From positions 1 through 7,208 of the forward strand of contig JAOPZD010000299.1 of NCBI GenBank assembly GCA_025964295.1: a stretch of 7,208 bases of DNA. Direction: 5' to 3'. The translations under genes and the position numbers were made by a program. The DNA comes from Conexibacter sp. Its GTDB lineage: Bacteria > Actinomycetota > Thermoleophilia > Solirubrobacterales > Solirubrobacteraceae. Under the pieces are notes generated by a model. It worked only from the letters and a program-made list of their open reading frames with translations. It made no database searches and was not told where the DNA came from. This document shows, one piece after another, positions 6,130 to 7,208 of the stretch. Position 1 is the stretch's first letter. Each line of letters starts with the position of its first letter.

Positions 6130-6927
6130 CTAGCGGATCTCCCCACGCACGAACCGCCACATGCCGATGGCCAGCGGAAGCGCGAGCCACAGCAGGAGCG
6201 TCGTGCCGATGTGCGCCCACTCCTCGCCGCCGAGGGGGTGGTCGGTGAGGGCGGTCAGCGTGTCGCCCTGGTCCAGCCAGTTCGCCACGCCGTTCAGGCC
6301 GCTGATCAGGTGGGTGATGGCGCTCAATGCGAGCGGGAGGACGAACGACGCCACGATCGCCGGCGCCGAGACCAGGATGGCGGATCCGAGCGCCACGCCG
6401 ATCAGCATGGAGATGACCGTGAACAGGGCCGTCTGAGCCAGGACGCCGCCGTCGACCGACCAGGTTCCATCGAAGCCGGACGGGTTGAGCGCGGTGCCCG
6501 CCGCCGACAGCGCCAGGGCCGCCAGGAAGGCGACGACGGCCAGCACGATGCTGGCGCTGACCTTGGCCGCCAGGACACGGCCGCGCTGGGGCACGAGCGT
6601 GAACGTCAGCAGCGCGGTGCGCTGCGACCACTCCGAGGTCACCAGCAGGATGCCGACGATCGGCAGCAGCACGTTCAGCGCCTGCACCGAGTTGTCGAGG
6701 AGGTTGCTCAGCGTGTGGTCGCCCGAGTGCCCGGTGAGGGCCGAGATGACCACGGTGGCGAGCGTGAGGAGCAGGCCGCTGAGCAGCAGCCAGAACCCGG
6801 CACGCGTGTCATACATCTTGCGCAGCTCGACCCGGGTGAGCCGTGCGAGGCTGGGGCGGTGGTCACGGCCATGATCGGCGGCGCGCGGCGACAGCGGCTC
6901 GTCGAAGCGGGCGGTGGCGGTGCTCAT
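6130..6927 (-). CDS. ABC-2 type transporter permease
   Basis: This is the membrane subunit of an ABC exporter. The 265-residue product has a hydrophilic N-terminus of about 40 residues and about six hydrophobic segments, near 44-64, 81-98, 122-146, 162-184, 186-207 and 238-256. Typical ABC-2 features are the short amphipathic VELRKMYDTRAGFW (33-46) before the first segment and TSEWSQRTALLTFTLVPQRG (97-116), matching the family's ExxxGTxxxTLxxPxxR pattern before a Lys-led helix. The ATG overlaps the ATPase stop by ATGA, and AGGAG lies 8 bases upstream, so this is an ordinary two-gene exporter operon. The TAG stop lies in the last CTAG of the tandem repeat. The cargo cannot be told from sequence; related systems export drugs, peptides, lipids or antibiotics. 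Confidence 0.9.
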   Translation of the reverse strand: MSTATARFDEPLSPRAADHGRDHRPSLARLTRVELRKMYDTRAGFWLLLSGLLLTLATVVISALTGHSGDHTLSNLLDNSVQALNVLLPIVGILLVTSEWSQRTALLTFTLVPQRGRVLAAKVSASIVLAVVAFLAALALSAAGTALNPSGFDGTWSVDGGVLAQTALFTVISMLIGVALGSAILVSAPAIVASFVLPLALSAITHLISGLNGVANWLDQGDTLTALTDHPLGGEEWAHIGTTLLLWLALPLAIGMWRFVRGEIR

Positions 6928-7208
6928 CGGACGGACTCCTGGAGGTCGGAGGAAACGGGCTGATCGGGGCCGTCGGGCGCTCCGCTGGTCAGGTCGAAGA
7001 ACAGCTGCTCGAGGCCGGCGCTCCCGGATGGCCCGAGGCGGGCGAGGGCGACGCCGCCCACTTGTGCGGCGCGCCCGACCTCCTCGGGCTCGGCCTCGAC
7101 CAGGAAGCCGCCGTCGGGATGGGGCCGCGCGCCGAGGCCGGCGGCGTCCAGCGCGGCGAACAGGGCCGCGTCGTCGTCGGCGGCGCGGACCAGCGTGCCC
7201 GCGCCGGC
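6924..7208 (-). CDS. ABC transporter ATP-binding protein, C-terminal part only
   Basis: The - strand frame is open from the window edge to a TGA at 6926-6924, giving 94 residues. No start codon or nucleotide-binding motif is in view, because Walker A, the signature and Walker B would all lie beyond the right edge. What is visible fits the C-terminal accessory region of ABC-2 drug-export type ATPases. There is an AAGTLVRAADDDAALFAAL-like stretch, then DGGFLVEAEPEEVGRAA, and the very characteristic closing segment GLEQLFFDLTSG (family pattern SLEExFxxLT). A hydrophilic tail of about 19 residues rich in Pro, Asp and Ser follows. The stop overlaps the permease start by ATGA, which supports the pairing. 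The assignment rests on this C-terminal pattern and the neighbour; a non-ABC identity is unlikely. Confidence 0.8.
   Translation of the reverse strand, partial: AGAGTLVRAADDDAALFAALDAAGLGARPHPDGGFLVEAEPEEVGRAAQVGGVALARLGPSGSAGLEQLFFDLTSGAPDGPDQPVSSDLQESVR
6936..6940 (-). promoter_or_regulatory. Ribosome binding site of the permease gene
   Basis: CTCCT on the + strand reads AGGAG on the - strand, 8 bases before the permease ATG at 6927-6925. It lies inside the last codons of the ATPase gene, allowing strong independent initiation besides coupling. Confidence 0.65.

Larger units (their letters stand above)
5946..6133. repeat. Two-copy structured tandem repeat at a convergent gene junction
   Basis: Two near-identical units fill the whole gap between the acylphosphatase and permease genes. 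The shared core is 5958-6035 (78 bases) and 6046-6122 (77 bases). By eye it differs only by one extra C in a C-run of the first copy (CGTACCCCGC against CGTACCCGC). The copies start 88 bases apart. The array is framed by CTAG at 5946-5949, 6043-6046 and 6130-6133. Copy 1 also has a perfect 9-base tandem duplication, GGCGAAGCC, at 5949-5966. The segment after the core is similar but diverged (CGGGCTCCTAG against GGAGCTTCTAG). Each unit holds several inverted repeats. No transposase or terminal inverted repeats of an insertion sequence are present. Confidence 0.9.

Noticed and set aside
5946..6133. Insertion sequence or MITE remnant with terminal inverted repeats
   Set aside because: The copies are direct tandem repeats with only CTAG shared at the edges. 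No long terminal inverted repeats or transposase fragment are seen, so mobility is left open rather than called.
6211..6963. 250-codon + strand open frame opposite the permease
   Set aside because: It reads as Gln/Arg/Asp/His-rich antisense. The - strand permease has membrane segments, a ribosome site and an ATGA-coupled ATPase.

Overview
The window comes from a very GC-rich bacterial chromosome, with codon third positions almost entirely G or C and frequent GTG starts. The order fakA-like, recG, rsmD, coaD, then a SepIVA-like coiled-coil gene is a core arrangement best known from Actinomycetota. A deep-branching actinobacterium such as a Thermoleophilia/Solirubrobacterales relative is plausible, but the genus is inference and cannot be settled from this sequence alone.

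Left part (1-5071, all +). The block opens with the 3' part of a DAK2-family fatty acid kinase gene (FakA/YloV type), followed by recG (branch-migrating helicase), rsmD (16S rRNA m2G966 methyltransferase), coaD (phosphopantetheine adenylyltransferase) and a short DivIVA/SepIVA-like coiled-coil protein. recG/rsmD and rsmD/coaD each overlap by ATGA, so the genes look like one co-transcribed, translationally coupled unit. Together they cover lipid precursor activation, replication fork repair, ribosome maturation, CoA synthesis and probably septum or envelope assembly.

Middle part (5070-5949, +). After a cluster of three short inverted repeats comes a two-gene unit joined by a GTGA overlap: a macro-domain protein of the GVAGAI subclass and a small acylphosphatase. 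This pair is the least ordinary protein-coding content here.

Right part (5946-7208). The + genes meet a convergent - strand ABC exporter operon: an ATPase, of which only the C-terminal 94 residues are in the window, then an ABC-2 permease overlapping it by ATGA. The convergence point consists wholly of two near-identical tandem copies (about 88 bp period) of a highly structured non-coding repeat. It is bounded by the tetranucleotide CTAG, which also supplies the stop codons of both converging genes. This repeat is the most interesting element in the window: it looks like a bidirectional terminator and possibly a dispersed palindromic element.

No tRNA, rRNA, CRISPR array, transposase or integrase was seen. 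No gene-free stretch exceeds 300 bases; the longest, about 180 bp at 5950-6129, is the repeat.
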